Assembly (NCBI GenBank): GCA_030247885.1
Contig: JAPDRO010000002.1
Span: forward strand, 1,612,001 to 1,676,000
Length of the DNA: 64,000 nt
Source of the DNA: Taxawa tesnikishii (nom. ined.)
Lineage: Eukaryota > Ascomycota > Dothideomycetes > Dothideales
Reading direction: 5' to 3'
Each line of letters opens with the position of its first letter. Positions within the stretch are counted from its first letter, which is position 1. The notes below the pieces were generated by a model. That model was not told the DNA's origin and searched no databases. It saw only the letters and a list, made by a program, of their open reading frames with translations. Position numbers and translations under genes: made by a program. Positions 46,296-58,289 of this stretch are shown here, piece by piece.

Positions 46296-47349
46296 ACGGC
46301 GACTCTCTGCTTGGGGTGGGTTTGACGGTTTGGGAACAAGGTGTTGGCTGAGTGGATTGACAATTTTAGATGCTCTATACCATAGTTGTTCGAATGGGTT
46401 TCGGCTGGGTCGTACAAGATACCATGTACGATACGGAAGGCAATGTCATCACAAGCACAATGGCTTCCCTCGTGCTGGTTCTTGCGGGGCTTCAGTACCT
46501 GCACGAGTTCGTCGTGCTATGACGACGAACATTGAAGACACCGTAGTTGCAAGAACAGCAACGGTGAAGCTTCGTCTGAAGGCTCTGAGCGAATCCGCGA
46601 GAGGGGAGCATCAAGACTGTTGTTCAACTCGAGCTTCACCTAGCCTTTGCGAAGTAGCTTTCGAAAAGGACAGTAAATCCCAAGGAATTAAGGGTTTCGT
46701 CCTAGGACTCCATTATCGGTCTCCACGCCTTTGATGCTGGTGGAGCAAGAAGGTGGTGTTTCCTGTTCCTGTCCCGCGATTACTTTACTAGAGCTCTCAT
46801 TGGCTGATCGACCGCCGCGGCACTGCATGTCGGCTAAGTAAACACGTGCAGGATAAGCTTCGCCCATTTGCTTGACTGGATTTTGTGTTGCTTATACCAA
46901 TTCGCTACCATTGCACGCACGAACTAGGGGAACATGGCCTGCGTGCAGAATCAACTCGTGCTCGTCCCATTGGCTCAGCTATTGTTCGTCTAAGATGGAT
47001 CTCCAATGGACGCAAAAATTCTTCCGGCAACCCGGCACCACTGCAGCAAGGCGGCAGCCAGGTCGCGGCTGCGGACTCGCTGCAGCATAAAAGTGCATAC
47101 ACGTGCTTTATCTGCGCGCTCAGCTTGGCAGGTCCCAGGAACGCTCGCTTTTTCAGAAGGCGGGAGCTTATACAGCCAACCAGAAGAGGAAGGTGAAGAT
47201 GCAAGCCAGCCCGCCGCCACCATGCCCGTGCGGTAACAGTGCAGAAGAAGTATAGAAGCATGCGGGTATATATCACTCCTGTTCCTTCTTGTCTCCACTC
47301 GCTCGCAGTGTTGTCGCTCCAGCCTCGTCTCTCGTTTCAATCGCACAGC
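46296..47349. other. Intergenic region of about 1 kb
   Basis: 3' flank of the acetyltransferase gene and promoter of the phosphatase gene. A 161-codon plus frame at 46249-46734 begins inside the upstream gene and has no family signature, so it is not called. Confidence 0.4.
47267..47273 (+). promoter_or_regulatory. Possible TATA box of the acid phosphatase gene
   Basis: TATATAT lies about 80 bp upstream of the ATG and is followed by a C/T-rich stretch up to the start codon, the usual layout of a strongly expressed fungal gene. Confidence 0.35.
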
Positions 47350-49311
47350 ATGAAGACCAATACTGGGTCTGCGCTCATCGGAGTCCTCTCCTTGGCCCTT
47401 TCCGTCCAGGCTGCTCCCAAGGCCAAGCCCGATGTCGACACCAGATACCCCTACACTGGTCCTGCTGTGCCTGTCGGCGACTGGGTTGACCCGACCGTCA
47501 ACGGCAATGGCAAGGGCTTCCCTCGTCTTGTTGAGCCCCTGCGGTGAAGCCAAGCTCAAACAAGCCCAAGAACAACGTCAACGTGATTTCGCTGTCGTAT
47601 ATTCCTGGTGGTGTCAACATCCACTACCAGACACCTTTTGGCCTGGGTGTCACACCGCAGATCCACTATGGCACCAAGAAGTCCAACCTCAAGCTGAGGG
47701 CTACGGGTTCGACCAAGACGTACGTATCTCCGTCGCTGTACAATTTTGTCATTTGGGGAAGGCACTAATGTCGATGCAGCTACGACCGTACCCCACCTTG
47801 CTCTGAGGTTGTGGTCACTCAGTGCAGTCAGTTCTTCCACGATGTTCAGTTGAAGAACCTGCAGCCGGACACAACGTACTACTACCAGATTCCGGAGTCC
47901 AACGGCACGACCACATCCCAGGTCATGAGCTTCAAGACCGCCCGTGCTGCCGGCAACACGAAGCCGTTCACTGTCGCTGTTCTTAACGACATGGGTTACA
48001 CCAACGCTCACGGTACTCACCAGCAGCTGATGAACGCTGTTAATGACGGTGTTGCTTTCGCCTGGCACGGTGGTGATATCAGTTACGCTGACGACTGGTA
48101 CTCCGGTATCCTCCCTTGCGAGAGCGACTGGCCTGTCTGCTACAACGGTACCTCCACCACGTTGCCAGGTGGTCCACCAATCCCCGCTGAATACCTGGTT
48201 CCTCTCCCACAAGGCGAGAAGCCTGATCAAGGCGGTCCCCAGGGAGGCGATATGAGTGTCCTCTACGAGTCCAACTGGGATCTGTGGCAGCAGTGGATGA
48301 ACAACATCAGCTCAGCGGTTCCATACATGGTTTTGCCCGGAAACCACGAGGCAAGTTGCATAAACTCCACTCAGTGAAGAACATCTGCTAATGCATATAT
48401 TCTAGGCTGCATGTGCCGAATTTGACGGCCCTGGCAGTATTCTTACTGCATACCTGAACGATGACAAGGCCAACTCTACAGCACCAAGCTCTGACCTCAC
48501 TTACTACAGCTGCCCGCTATCTCAGAGGAACTTCACTGCCTTTCAGAACCGCTTCACCATGCATGGAAACGAGACCGGCGGTGTGGGAAACTTCTGGTAC
48601 AGTTTCGACTACGGAATGGCTCACTTTGTCTCCCTTGACGGCGAGACCGATTTTGCTTACAGCCCTGAGTACCCGTTTGCGCGCGATATCACCGGCAACG
48701 AGACTCTGCCAACGGAGAACCAGACCTTTATCACTGACAGTGGCCCATTCGGTTACATCAACGGCAGCTGGAAGGACAACAAGGCCTACGAGCAATACCA
48801 ATGGCTGAGTGCCGATCTTGCTGCTGTCAACCGTACTAAAACTCCTTGGGTTATCGCCATGAGCCACCGGCCCATGTACAGCTCCGAGGTTGCCTCGTAT
48901 CAAAGGAACGTGCGCAACGCATGGGAGGCACTTATGCTGCAGCACGGCGTCGACGCCTACTTCTCCGGCCACATCCACTGGTACGAGCGCCTGTATCCCC
49001 TCGGCGCCAACGGCACCATCGATTCGGCGTCGATTGTCAACAATCACACCTACCGCACCAACCCGGGCAAATCCATCACCCACATCATCAACGGAATGGC
49101 TGGTAACATTGAGAGCCACAGTACCACCAACACCACCCTCAACATCACCGCTGTGTTGGACCAGAAGAACTACGGATTTACTAGGCTTACTTTCCACAGC
49201 GAGACCAAACTGAGCTTCGACTACATCCATGGTCAGGACGGTGCGGTCGGTGATTCGCTGACCCTGCTCAAGAGGGGCACCAGCAGTGCTTCTTCTTTGG
49301 GATACAACTGA
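47350..49311 (+). CDS. Secreted purple acid phosphatase (metallophosphoesterase)
   Basis: Extracellular phosphate-scavenging enzyme of about 615 aa. Exons are 47350-47719, 47780-48350 and 48406-49311. The signal peptide is MKTNTGSALIGVLSLALSVQA. An N-terminal fibronectin-like domain (QPDTTYYYQIPES) precedes the metallophosphatase core with metal-ligand motifs LNDMGYTNAHG, HGGDISYADDWY, VLPGNHEAACAEFDGPG, AMSHRPMYSSE and SGHIHWYERLYPLG. Many N-glycosylation sites are present. The second intron uses a GC-AG pair (donor AG/GCAAGT). The frame needs one extra base in the four C at 47536-47539, between FPRLVEPP and AVKPSSNKPKNNVNVISLSY. Expression in this family is usually phosphate-regulated, which the sequence does not show here. 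Confidence 0.9.
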
Positions 49312-49851
49312 ATGACCTCGATTTGAGTCCATGTTTCGGTCCTGAGGTTTCTGAGTGGGTAGTGTCATGTATGTACGATCGAAATTGAGCTACGATTTCC
49401 AGCAGACGCATGTCTTCCGTAAGACAGAGTGATGTCCCCATTCGCTGTTAATGATATCTATATCTAGATGGTCAAAGCGAGCCGCTTGCCAAGCGATCCT
49501 CCGCAACTTCCAAGTAGCTGTGTATCTCCCATTTGCACTTCTATATGCACACAACGATCCTAGTCAGGATCTAAGACCGGTAGCTGGGGGTACTGATTCC
49601 GAATCAGCTCGGTCAACCGACTAACTCGCCTTACTGGGTCCGTCGCACGTGCTGTTAACGTGATGTGATAGTAGTTCGATAACGTACAGGTGTGGAACGC
49701 CTAGTGTCAGGCGTCCTACGCTATGCTTTTTATGCGCCATGCTGAGGCTGAAACCAAAGCGCCGAGCAGCTGCTGGACCTGATGTTCACAGTTGAGCGCT
49801 TCGCCAGTCAACAGCCCCAAACACGACAACTGAAAGGCTCTCCGATCACAG
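49312..49851. other. Intergenic region, no gene seen
   Basis: About 540 bp between tandem genes. It should contain the phosphatase 3' UTR and the promoter of the next gene. Confidence 0.4.
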
Positions 49852-52267
49852 ATGGCTTCCGGTCGTGGACTCACCCAGGCGGACAGCTACAGCAGCCAGT
49901 CGGATCTTCTGCCACCCACAGCCAGCTTGCAATCGTTTTCCATCCAAGAGCCACCACCGGAGAGCGCTTCGAAAGGACCCATTCCATCCTCAACGCCGTT
50001 TCTCAATGGACATGTTGATACACCGGGTGGGAACTCTTCGTATAGCCCACGCCAAACCACATTCCGGCTATGGCTATGGCTCCTCGCGGACCTTACTATA
50101 GCGCTCGTACCGGTTGTTTTTGTTGTCCTTGGCATCGCAGCGGCCACACTTAACCAAGCCGCCACAGCGGAGAACAGTTCACTCGGTTCTAGAGTTGAAA
50201 GGGCTATGAAAATTGGGCCAACCATTTTCCCCATCCTCTTCGCTGCTATCGCTGCAAGGAGCCTTCGGTCCGTCGCTCGCTATCAGGCGGAGCGCGTTGC
50301 TAAGCTCGGCAGTCTGGAGATGCTCGTGGGCAGCCGTTCCGTATGGGCGACTATGGAAATGGCTTTCCATATCAGAAGCTTCACCACTACAACGATCTTT
50401 CTGATACTTTTCTGGATTCTTTCACCTCTCGGGGGCCAAGCGGCCCTGCGTCTGATGACAAGGAAAGACGCCAACAACAGCTCTCCTCTTACCGTTCGTT
50501 ATTTCGACACAGGGCCTGCTGCAGGAATATGGCCGAACGGAGGGTTTGGTCCAGTGGGGACCCAGTTTGAGTCGATCGAAAACATTGTCTTCTCTGCTGC
50601 CATCGTGAGTCCGGACACTATCAAGCGATCTTCCCAGGACACGTGGGGAAACATCAAGATCCCACGTCTTGAAGCGTTCAACTCATCCACGCCTGACAAG
50701 TCGGGTTGGATTGTGATATCTTCGCAGGTAAGTAAACGGCAGTCGGAGGAACAGTCGAAGCAGATCTACTCCATGGCATCAGTCCCTTAACAGAAAATGG
50801 TCTGAAGATGCCCTTGGTCTACAAAGCCCATTTCAATCAACACTGTGCAGGACTAACTTCACTGTAGTCGGATGGTTTAGCCGTGGAAGATTACTTCGCA
50901 CTTGTTGGTCTGCCCACAGTCGGAATACCATCAACTGCGAAATCGAACTTCACTCTCGAGTCTTCTTACCTGTCTCTGGGTTGCGCAAAACCAGTCAAAT
51001 CTGTTTACACCAAATCACTCTGGAACCAAACCGTTGGACAGATCTGGAACGGCTTAACCACCAATGGTAAGAGCTCCAATACCTGTAAACACAACTGTCT
51101 GAGCAGAAAGGCTTACCTTGTTGACCAGATTCGAATCCGTTGAGTCCTTCTGACGATAGCGGCGACGCCAACTCCGCAAAAACATTTTTTCTGGATACCA
51201 ATTTACCGCTGGAAAATGGAGCCCGTTTACAAGAGCATTTCGGACTGCCGCTGGACCTCTCCACAGCAAATGATCCGCTGCTCAATGCAACCCGTCACAT
51301 TGTTTTTGGTTCTGTTTCTGATGAAGGTTCTGATGATTCTTTTGTTGGAAACATGACGACTGTCAACTGTACGATCGCATCAACTCACGTGGAGTCAAAG
51401 ATTTCTTGTGCCGGGGAACAGAATTGCACAGTTACAAGGATACGACGATCTTTGCAGGACACGCGCTCTTCCAAAGTTTCTGTTTTCGACAGCAGCGTTC
51501 TGAGCCTTGTTCTCCGATCGTTGCCTGAAACTGGCGGCTCACAGGGCCAAGTTGTGTCATCTCCTGTGGAGATCTTCATCAACGATACAAGCGTTGCACC
51601 TTACAGCAGGAATGTCTTCGGTGACGGATTTGTTGACTTATCCAACGTGTCCGCGGCCAACTTCTCTACTCGGCTCGGCATAATTCTCAACACCTACTTT
51701 CAAATCTTGACGTTCCCCACTGCCTTTCTCGGCGATGGTGACTCCAACTTGACCCTCTACGGACCCGACACGACTCCCATTGACGCTATCAAGACTTGGT
51801 TCGGCTCGAACGCGACTCTCGACAACATCATGAGCGCAATAGATAATTCAGCCGACAGCACTGATATGGCCCTTACCACGGAACGTGCTAGCGCTCTCGA
51901 CGCAGCACCATGGGTTGCCGCCACTTCGACGGGCGTCGTGATTGTCACGCACGAGATATTCGTCACCAGTCTAGCCTGGGTGGCGATTTTGATCATATGC
52001 TCCACAGCTCTTATTGTGGTCGCGCTTGCCGGCGCGATCCTCAATGCGTACACCGTCGCTCCGGACATGCTTGGATATGTCGCAAGCTCGACATATCGTA
52101 ATGCCGACTTGGATGGTCTGCCCGCGGCATTGCCATTGGATGCGATGGCGAGAGCGAAGAAGCTCAAGGATTTCAAGGTCAGGATCGGGGCGAAAGAAGA
52201 CGGCAGTGTTGCGTTCACGGCGGGACATATGAGTGACGCTCTAACGAGACGGAAGCGGTACACTTGA
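49852..52267 (+). CDS. Fungal multi-pass membrane glycoprotein, unknown function
   Basis: I recognise the architecture common in filamentous fungi but no named function. Exons 49852-50727, 50868-51066 and 51129-52267 give 737 aa with an intact frame. A Ser/Pro-rich cytosolic N terminus is followed by helices LWLWLLADLTIALVPVVFVV, IGPTIFPILFAAIAARSL and TTTIFLILFWILSPLGGQAA. A large extracellular domain follows with many N-glycosylation sites and a Cys-containing stretch (SKISCAGEQNCTVTRI). A final helix, TSLAWVAILIICSTALIVVA, leads into a basic cytosolic tail. The layout suggests a plasma-membrane or vacuolar surface protein; any sensing role is speculation. Confidence 0.72.
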
Positions 52268-52430
52268 TGCCTGGAGGGCATCATCAAAAACCACAAAGTA
52301 ACCTCCCAAGATCTTCCTCAGGTGCAAGAAAAGGTAGCGAAAAAATTGAAAATGCCCCCAGCCCACCAACACAACAATCATTAATCCTTCTCAGATCGTA
52401 AGGTCCCAGGCCAGAAGCACCTGATGTTTC

Positions 52431-54646
52431 TCATTTGGTGCGGCAAAGCTCGCACACGAACTCGCGAAAATCCCCTTTAGTCGCGTCCTCGATATCATCC
52501 TCGAGCTCCTTGCCGTTCTTTCCGTAGTACTCGCGCTTGACCCGCGCCAGATGCATGCGATCCCAGTGGATGCGTATGAGTCTGGAGATGAGCAGCTCAT
52601 ACCTGAGTTCGTCGTCCTTGTTGTGTGCTGCAATGTCGTTGATCGCGTGGCGGAGGAGTAGTGCGTCTCGCGCGGGCTTGTTAATGACGCCGTTGAGGAT
52701 GTGTGCGATGACTTCTCCCTAAGGACGCGTTAGCGGGGCGAGAGTACACGCGCAGCGAGAAGACTTACGACAAGGTTGTTGCTTTTCTTCAAGGCTTCTC
52801 GCGCGAAATTGGCCCCGTACATGCGCTCGTACGTCTTCAGGACCTCCCTGAGATGCGCATCGCTCCGTTTGACAATGATCTCCAGCATCGCGCTCTCCCC
52901 GCCTTCTCTGCTCTTCAAGCATCTGTTCAGGATATCCACGTCCTGGTTGCGATACTCTTGCGGATATACCTCACTTTCCTCCTGCCGTCTCTCATCCAGC
53001 ACCATCATCACCGCATTCCGGAACTTGTCGGCCTTGAGCTCCTTCTCCATACACCTCACCAGGTTATCGTTATACCGCTTGTCCCTGAAGCTGTCTTTGA
53101 TCTGCCTGATCTCGGCATTTGTCCGCCCCATCAAGCTCTCTATCAGAAGCTCGCGCCTGCTGCCATGCGATTGGTACCAGAAGTTCGCCCAGTAGCCCTC
53201 GCTCTCCCATCGACCTAGAGCGCAAACGTACGCGGCTTTGCCAAAGTTCCCGTGCAGCTTCATGTTCAGATGCTTGGCGATGTTAATACCACGGCCTTGG
53301 ATCTTTGCGTGTTTCTTGTACTCATTTCGCAGCTCCATCATCTGGTCGTGGGACAAGGCGGGTAGGATATCGCAAATTGTCTCCGTGTTGATCTTGTGGT
53401 GAGACAGTGCCTGTGCGAGATCACGCGCGTCTTCTTCAGCATCGTAGACTTTGACGCGTTTCTTCTCCTTGTCTCTGTCTCCTGGACGGGCTTGTGCTGA
53501 AGAACTGGCACGCTCTCTTTGCGCGATCTTGCTGCTGTTCTTGTGGCTGGTAACGGGCGAAAGAGGCGGTAGGTCGTCCAAATCGCTGTCAGGTGCCAGC
53601 ATCATCGGCGCAACCATGGGAGAGATGGATTGGTAAGTTCCATGGTACGCTTCCAGCAGCGGGCTCGGAGGCGGTAAAGCGCCGCCGCGAAGATCCGGAC
53701 GATCACCACTGACGGAGAGACGGTCCATACGCGTTCTTATCCCCAGCGTGGACGGTTTAGCAGTACCGGGAGTGATGTCCACAATACGAGCGCCGGCCGC
53801 TTGAGCTGCAGAATGCGGAGCCGAAGGCTGAGCAGGCCGTGCTGCAACGGGCTGCGGTGTAGCTTGCGGTATAGTACGTTGCAATTGAGGATGCTGCGCA
53901 CCCTGTGGCATTGGCGTGTAGTTAACCTGAGCAGGTTGTTGCGAATGCGGTTTTGCAGTGTACGTGATCTTATCTGGAGGAGGCGCGTACTGGTACTGTT
54001 GTTGCTGTGAGTACGTGGGGGTAGCTGTGTACTGCGCCTGTTGGCTATGGCCAGTTGCCGACGAGGGCGCAACCCTATACTGCGGTGCCTGTGTGCCTGC
54101 AGGTGGAATCATAGTTGCATACGGTCCTTGGGGGGTTCTGGCTGCTCACGCTTCCCGAGTGGTGTCTGATAGTGTCCTCAGGCGGACTTGATCCGTAGGC
54201 CAAACCATCATCGTAAGAAGGATTGGTTACCGGCGCATTCTGCCCCAGATATCCTGGTCTTTCGTGCGGGGGCAGATCGGTGTAGCCACCCATGGTGATG
54301 TTGCTGTCGCCGTGCGGCATACTGTGTCCAGCTGTACCAAAATAACCGCTTTGGGGATATGGCGGGTTCATTAGAGATACTCCGCCCTGTGGCGCTTGTC
54401 CATACGGATTTCCTTGCATTGGCGTCCTTACCTCGTAGTGCGGAGACATTGGTCCAGGCATTGCTGGCATACTCACTGGGACTTGCTGGACCGGGCTCTT
54501 CAATGAACTCAAGCCCGGATGTCCGGTTCCGGCAGGAGACCTCGGTGGAGAGGCTCCCGAACCGCACTTCGAGACCTCGATCTGTCGCGAGAACGGGATT
54601 TTGATCGTGATCGAGAGGACCTGTCGTCCGCTCTCAGAAATGACAT
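52431..54646 (-). CDS. Annexin with long proline/glutamine-rich N terminus
   Basis: Calcium-dependent phospholipid-binding protein of about 721 aa, exons 54646-52769 and 52718-52431. The N terminus starts MSFLRADDRSSRSRSKSRSR, then a Pro/Gly/Tyr/Gln-rich region of over 300 residues typical of fungal annexins. The C-terminal core has four annexin repeats: DAEEDARDLAQALSHHKINT, GINIAKHLNMKLHGNFGKAA, MGRTNAEIRQIKDSFRDKRY, and, across the intron, AIHWDR-like sequence near RLIRIHWDRMHLARVKREYY. It ends ATKGDFREFVCELCRTK. Frame requires one extra base at 54556-54558 (three C) and one less at 54130-54135 (six G); the sum is then 722 codons including stop. Confidence 0.85.
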
Positions 54647-55400
54647 GTCGCTGTTGCAAGGGTGCGAGAAAAGGCAACGTTGGAACACAGTAACTGCGAG
54701 CTTACTGCGATATCAAGTTTGCAGTAGCTTTGTACGACAAAAGTCAACGTACAATAGAAGTGGGAGATAGGAATGTATGTAAGCGATTATACTGTGTACC
54801 TCAGCCGCACGAGCTAGGCCGATTCAACGAGCTAGCGCAAACTCTCGCTCGGAAACCGGTGCGAGAATGGGGCCATTTGCCCACTATACAAATGATCATG
54901 CTCTCAACACAATCCTAAACACTGTGGAGGTATGCCGCCCGAGTCTAGGTTGACGTCTCTGCTATTTCGGCCAAAGCCCGAAGTGGGTGGGAAGTTGTCT
55001 GTAGCTAGGTATAGCAAGCGAAGCGCTTTTAGTGTATACCAATCTTGCAGGTGATGGCGAGCTGAGAGGGGATTTTGTCTGGGCGTCTTGAGAAATCTTA
55101 CGACACGTTCAATCCCTATTTGTAACAAAGGGTGGTTACAAGAACAGAACCTACAGCGCCGATTGTGGCGAAGACGTTTGTAAGTCGTCAAATGGTACTT
55201 CAGAAGGATGAACTCGCTTGTTGAATTAGCAGAGGCCACCGTGCTTATTGGGTATTCTTTCTTGTGTCTAAAAGTACAGGAATTGACTCTCCCCAATGCC
55301 TACGTTGTCGTGGGGTAACGCTATAGAATTCCGCCCAGAGGTATCTTTGCCTTGTCCAAAACGCCGTACGTATGCCGTGTGTTCACCATGAACTAATACA
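54647..55400. other. Intergenic region, no gene seen
   Basis: About 750 bp with the annexin promoter and the 3' UTR of the dioxygenase. No credible frame. Confidence 0.4.
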
Positions 55401-57672
55401 TTAAGCGAGCATCACTTCAAGGGCATTCCTGATGCCCATCCAGAAGCCGCACTGATCCGAGGAACCCATGACAGTGGCCGTGGTTCTAACCTTCTCCACC
55501 GCTCTCTGCCCCTGAATCGCCTCCTCAGAGAACCAGGTGCCGTGCAATCCATAAGGAACTCGTTGAGGCAGCTGCACCCTGCCCACAACCGTTTTCATAT
55601 CCCTCGCGTTAATTATCCAGAGCTCGCTGCGGACTCCGTCTTCAGAGACAACTTCGCCATCCGGCCCAAGCTGCGACTCATCGAAGGCGTACGTCAGCAG
55701 ATATCCGTCATCTTCAGAGGTGCTATTGGCGCGGGGAACGAAACGCGGCTCCTGCGCATACCAGCCCTCCGGCATGCGGAAGACCTTCACTGGATCAAAA
55801 GGGTCTTGACTTTGCAGGATTGCTTGCATACTCCGCTGATCGACGCAGCCGGTGACAGACGTGAGTATGCCGAGACTGGACAGCCGTTCTCCCAGAGCGA
55901 TCAAGTTTGTGGAGTCCACCTTAACAAGTGCGTCGATCTTGACGGCACGGCCCAAGGCGGCGCCAAAAGACGTGGTCGTTGTGCTGCAGCCGTAGATATA
56001 GCGCGCATGTTGCATCTCAAGGTCCGGTCGCACCGTGGGAAACTCGAACGGGATTGCGCAAAGCCCGTACTGTGCTGTTATTTGGCCAGACGAGAGTGAA
56101 AATCGGTAATGGTAAAGGCGACACTGGTCCTCTTCCACGTCGTCGTCAGGCTCCTTCGTCGTGTCGTTGGCGGCCAGTATGCTCATAGGTGCAACTTCTG
56201 AGGGAGCCACAGCACGCCGCTGGTCATCGAGAGAGTTCATCCGCAGAAGCGGTTCTCGCTCTATACGGGGAGACTCCAGATCAGGGGCCCTGTCGTACTG
56301 ACACGCCTTTGCGAAAGCTTCGTTGCCAGATGGCAAGGTCTCGCAGTCCTCGAAATCAACATCGTATTTCTCGAAAAAGGGCATCTTCTTCCTGACAGCA
56401 CGAATTGTCTGTTTGGTCGGTTGCGGTGCGGCGATGTTGCCCGCGCTGAACACAAGATTTGATGACGTTAGCCGACACGCCAACATGTTGACTGCTTGAA
56501 CATTTCCGGAGGCATCCGTTTCATCCCAGGTGTTTGCCGTATGGAAGATGCAACAGGCGTTCGTCGAAAACCACTTCACCTGATCCGGACGGCGCCGAGG
56601 GAAGACACCGAAACGGGAAGGTTTTGAGGAATCGTAAGAGACAACGGGCTGGTTCTTGACTAGATTGAGCGGATCCAGAGAAAGGGGCAGGTCCATGATG
56701 ACGGTGTGCGAGAGTGATACACCGAAATCATGCATCATCTTGGCACTAGTAACTCCAGGAACGGCCTTGTTCAGTAGCTTCTCCGAGCCAGATGGGATGA
56801 TTGAGGACTTCTCCTTGACGTGAGGAGCCGGGTTGTTCTCCGGAATTATTGAGTACTGAACGTATGGAGGAGCGAAGGAAGAATGGAAGAGCATCATCTC
56901 GTTGGTGTAAGGATCAACCTTGGGATGCGCTGTAGTCCATTCACGCATGAAGCTGAGTAAGCCATCCCCGCCCAAGCGCGGTTCATCTTCAACAGAGTGA
57001 CCAACAGGCTCACCCTCAGCCCGACTGCCATCGAACCAGCCGACACTTTCCAGACCAGGAAGAGCTATGCGCATAGGTGGACCGCTCTCGCATGTGGCAA
57101 GCGCCCGTCCGTCGTGGTAGAGTATAGCAGTGTTTGCAACACTGATCTTCTTGATTGCCCGTCTCGAGCCCGGCAGGCGTGAGAATATAACCAGAAGAAT
57201 TGTCCGGATTATCCTGAGCGTGATAGCAACGAGCGAAGACAGTGGATTGACGAGCGTCGCGATACTGGGTAGAATGGGAGACCTGAGGTGCGGAGATGAG
57301 ATGGTCGAGAGATAGACGTCGGTGAGGATGTACTGGTTGACGAACTCGGGTTTAATGGCGCCGTCTTCATCCTTGCGAAACGAAACACCGCTGAGCATTC
57401 CATCGCCATCAAACCAGTGCGCGTCGCGTCCAAGGTCTTCGTTCGATACCGGATTACCACCGTTGCGGACGTATTCTCCACCCGCAAGCTCTTGCGGTAT
57501 GTGACCTTTGTAAGTACATGGTGTAAGGGGAGGGTCTGGTGGATGGGAGCGAAGTTGCCGGAGAGGTAGCTGCTAGGTGTTAGACGATGTTTTGTCCGAT
57601 CAAAGACGAGGATAGTGAAGCGTACGGGTGCTTTGAGTGTTCGCGCTTTCTCTTTTGGCCGGCTGGCTGCAT
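55401..57672 (-). CDS. Carotenoid-cleavage-type (RPE65/lignostilbene) dioxygenase
   Basis: Non-haem iron dioxygenase of about 738 aa that cleaves conjugated double bonds of carotenoids or stilbenes. Exons 57672-57626 and 57569-55401. The start MQPAGQKRKREHSKHPYLSG runs into NFAPIHQTLPL, PQELAGGEYVRNGGNPV and DAHWFDGDGMLSGVSF, conserved at the N terminus. The four iron-ligand His candidates are in WTTAHPKVDPYTNEMM, HDFGVSLSHTVIMDLPLSLD, CIFHTANTWDE and YGLHGTWFSEEA. An Ile/Leu-rich insert near residue 130 (LRIIRTILLVIFSRLPGSRR) may dip into a membrane. Frame needs one extra base in the four G at 57527-57530. The substrate cannot be decided from sequence. Confidence 0.85.
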
Positions 57673-58289
57673 GTTATGAATTGGAGAGAAGCCCTCGAGT
57701 GCCGTGTCGCAACGGGCGACGTTGTTTGACTTTGGTTTCTCTATGCTGTATAGGATGTTCGGTGTAGCAGACCGTGGAGTAAATGAGACGGTGGCATAGC
57801 AGCAAATACAAAGGTGTGTGCCTCAGGATTGGGACGGGTTCTCTTCTCCGCCTTCACATGCTCTGGTGACTGGCGTGAGGTCGTAGCGGGTCACAATGAG
57901 GTGTCTCGCAACCGGCATCAGAGAAACGCGCTGTAGTATGACGCCGTGGCGGGAAAGGCGGAGATGGCCTGGTTTGAGCAAAAGCTTAATCACCGTCTGT
58001 GCGCTTCGGACCTCGGACGGGAATCCGGACATCGCTCAGAATCGCCATGGTCGTTTACACAATTCCCTGTGCAGATGATGATGGGGTTGCCACACGCCTG
58101 AAGCGGTATCCGCCTGCTTCCGGCAGCAACAACGCAAACTTGTACAGGGCAACATAGGGTAAGTAGTCTTCCTACATGTGGCGGCAAGATAACAGCGATA
58201 GATAGTGATGCAGGGGACAACAAGTCAGGCACGGCTTGGCTGGGTCTTCCTACGTGGAGTAGGAGGCGCTCAAAACATTCCGCTGTGCT
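57673..58289. other. Intergenic region, no gene seen
   Basis: About 620 bp between tandem minus-strand genes. It should hold the dioxygenase promoter and the RRP8 3' UTR. Confidence 0.4.

Noticed and set aside
48517-49368. 283-codon minus-strand frame opposite the acid phosphatase
   Set aside because: It is the antisense shadow of a well-conserved enzyme with all metal-ligand motifs on the plus strand, and its product has no family signature.
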